Shown here one piece after another: positions 62,592 through 64,000 of a DNA stretch of 64,000 nt. Position numbers and translations under genes: made by a program. Numbering within the stretch: position 1 is the first letter of the stretch; the number at the start of each line of letters is the position of its first letter. The DNA is from Cellvibrio sp. UBA7671 (lineage in GTDB: Bacteria; Pseudomonadota; Gammaproteobacteria; Pseudomonadales; Cellvibrionaceae): positions 186,001 to 250,000 of the forward strand of contig DLHJ01000012.1 of the NCBI GenBank assembly GCA_002483145.1. Reading direction: 5' to 3'. Under the pieces are notes generated by a model. The model had not been told where the DNA came from, ran no database searches, and was given only the letters and a program-made list of their open reading frames with translations.

Positions 62592-64000
62592 TTAATCCTG
62601 TGAATTTAAATTGAACGTTAAACGGTTATCGACTTTGAGTAATTCCCGTTTGAAAATTTGCTGGATTTTTTCCAGTGACTCGTGCGATTCCGCTTCAAAA
62701 CGCAGCGTTAACGCGGGCGATGTGTTGGAGGCGCGCACCAGTCCCCAGCCTTTGGTGTAATCCACCCGCAGGCCGTCAATGGTGGTGATGGTACCGTTGG
62801 CAAAATCGCCGATCTCACTGAGCTTTTTAATCAGCCCGAATTTATCGAGTTCGGGAATGGCGATTTTAATTTCCGGTGTTGAATAGAGTTGCGGGAAAGC
62901 TGCAAAAATAGCATCGATTTTTTGGTCGCGCAGGGTAATGATTTCCAGCAGACGTGCCATCGCATAGATGCCATCATCGAACCCGTACCAGCGGTCTTTG
63001 ATAAAAATATGGCCGGAGTATTCGCCCCCAATCAACGCCTGCGTCTCTTCCATTTTGGCCTTCATTGGCGAGTGGCCAGTCTTCCACATTATCGGCCGGC
63101 CGCCGTAGCTGCTGATCACTTGGTTCAACTGGCGTGAACATTTTACATCGAACAATACATCGGCGCCGGGGTTGCGAGAGAGCACATCTTTGGCAAACAG
63201 CATCAATAATCTATCGGGCCAAATAATGTCGCCTTTAGGCGTTACGACCACTAAACGATCGCCATCACCGTCAAAAGCGACGCCGATATCTGCATTGGTT
63301 TCCTGAACTTTGGCGATTAACGCCTGCAGATTTTTTTCGATGGTTGGATCAGGATCGTGGTTGGGAAATTCGCCATCGAGATCGCAAAATAACGGGATCA
63401 CATCGCAGCCCAATTCTTCAAACAATTGCGGCGCGACTATACCGGTCACCGCATTGCCCGCATCCACCACTATCGATACGTTACCCGCGAGTGCAACGTC
63501 GGAAAAAATACGGTCGATATAATCGGGAATAATTGTGCGCGGAATTTCTTCACCTAGTCCCTGATGAAAACGCTGGCCGATAATGCGTGAGCGTAAATCG
63601 ATAACAGCATCATCGGCGAGCGCGCGATTATTAATGACGACCTTAAAGCCGTTATATTCTTTGGGGTTGTGACTCGCAGTGACCATTACCCCGCTGCTGG
63701 TGTCATCGAAATGGAAGGTAGAAAAATACATCAACGGTGTAGGTACCACACCAATATTAATTACATTGCAGCCCGAGCGCAGAATACCGCGAATCAATGC
63801 CTGCGTCAGTGCTTCGCTGTGGGTGCGTCCGTCGCGCGCAACTACAATCGCCTGTTCGCCCTGATCAATCGCTTCGCTGCCTACGGCTTGACCGATAAGT
63901 TGAGCAAGTTCCGGCGTAACCTGACTGCCGACCAACCCGCGAATATCGTAGGAGCGGAAAATTTCAGCGGGTACATCTTCTTCACTGATTTTATTACGCG
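62592..64000 (-). CDS. algC: Phosphomannomutase/phosphoglucomutase AlgC (5' part outside the window)
   Basis: A partial gene: the frame stays open to the window edge, with EIFRSYDIRGLVG just inside it. The product interconverts mannose- and glucose-1- and 6-phosphates for LPS, exopolysaccharide and alginate-type polymers. The phospho-Ser loop VTASHNPKEYNGFKVV, metal loop FDGDGDRLVVV and sugar loop GGEYSGHIF are complete. The true start lies past 64000. It is followed by argB as in Pseudomonas. Confidence 0.95.
   Translation of the reverse strand, partial: RNKISEEDVPAEIFRSYDIRGLVGSQVTPELAQLIGQAVGSEAIDQGEQAIVVARDGRTHSEALTQALIRGILRSGCNVINIGVVPTPLMYFSTFHFDDTSSGVMVTASHNPKEYNGFKVVINNRALADDAVIDLRSRIIGQRFHQGLGEEIPRTIIPDYIDRIFSDVALAGNVSIVVDAGNAVTGIVAPQLFEELGCDVIPLFCDLDGEFPNHDPDPTIEKNLQALIAKVQETNADIGVAFDGDGDRLVVVTPKGDIIWPDRLLMLFAKDVLSRNPGADVLFDVKCSRQLNQVISSYGGRPIMWKTGHSPMKAKMEETQALIGGEYSGHIFIKDRWYGFDDGIYAMARLLEIITLRDQKIDAIFAAFPQLYSTPEIKIAIPELDKFGLIKKLSEIGDFANGTITTIDGLRVDYTKGWGLVRASNTSPALTLRFEAESHESLEKIQQIFKRELLKVDNRLTFNLNSQD

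Overview
The window looks like chromosomal DNA of a Gammaproteobacterium close to Cellvibrio (Cellvibrionaceae). The main reasons are a secreted family GH81 beta-1,3-glucanase with long polyserine linkers joining its modules, which is typical of that group, and gene order that from memory closely follows two Pseudomonas aeruginosa blocks (about PA0386-PA0408 and the algC-argB-...-pyrE-crc block). Most of the DNA is moderately GC-rich. A clearly AT-rich stretch at about 16.9-21.1 kb stands out.

Layout. 0-5.4 kb: cytochrome b561, a CBS-domain protein and the GH81 enzyme with a structured 5' leader. 5.5-10 kb: a lipid A-type acyltransferase, then a three-gene cassette of a retropepsin-like lipoprotein whose DTG site is lost, a triad-less transglutaminase fused to membrane helices, and a RimK-like ATP-grasp ligase. 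10.0-11.9 kb: two paralogous ~39-residue membrane proteins, one behind a perfect FNR/ANR box, and a DUF2914 membrane protein. 12-16.9 kb: a translationally coupled glycosyltransferase / methyltransferase / alpha-toroid cassette, rsmE, a DTW-domain protein and a small unknown protein. 17.0-21.0 kb (minus): an AT-rich four-gene operon encoding a predicted ABC three-component (ABC-3C) conflict/defence system (unknown 116-aa protein, nuclease-like effector, middle component, SMC/Rad50-like DUF3732 ATPase).

21.1-34.8 kb (minus): FKBP isomerase and the complete Pil-Chp chemosensory cluster pilG-pilH-pilI-pilJ-pilK-chpA-chpB-chpC that controls type IV pili. 35.1-43.1 kb: gshB, tonB-like, algH, ruvX (plus), the pilT-pilU retraction ATPases (minus), then yggS, proC, yggT and a small monooxygenase-like protein. 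43.2-53.5 kb looks like an insertion into that conserved order: an ECF sigma/anti-sigma pair, a DUF4331 protein and a lipoprotein, a TPR/HupE-like/TonB-receptor unit and a dynamin-like GTPase. The sigma gene and the DUF4331 gene share an identical 14-nt promoter motif with CCGT at the same distance, so the sigma factor very probably controls both.

53.6-58.6 kb: metX (with a leader that can form alternative hairpins over its ribosome binding site), metW, a DUF4426 protein, rdgB, hemW, a YbjQ-type protein and a Tat-exported Dabb protein. 58.6-64 kb: crc (minus) divergent from pyrE, a DUF4124 protein, slmA, argB and the 5'-truncated algC (minus).

The best candidates for poorly described biology are the ABC-3C operon with its unknown leading gene, the pseudoenzyme/ATP-grasp cassette, the FNR-box microprotein pair, and the ECF-controlled DUF4331 locus with its adjacent HupE/TonB-receptor unit. 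All functional statements come from reading motifs and gene order; no database search was run.
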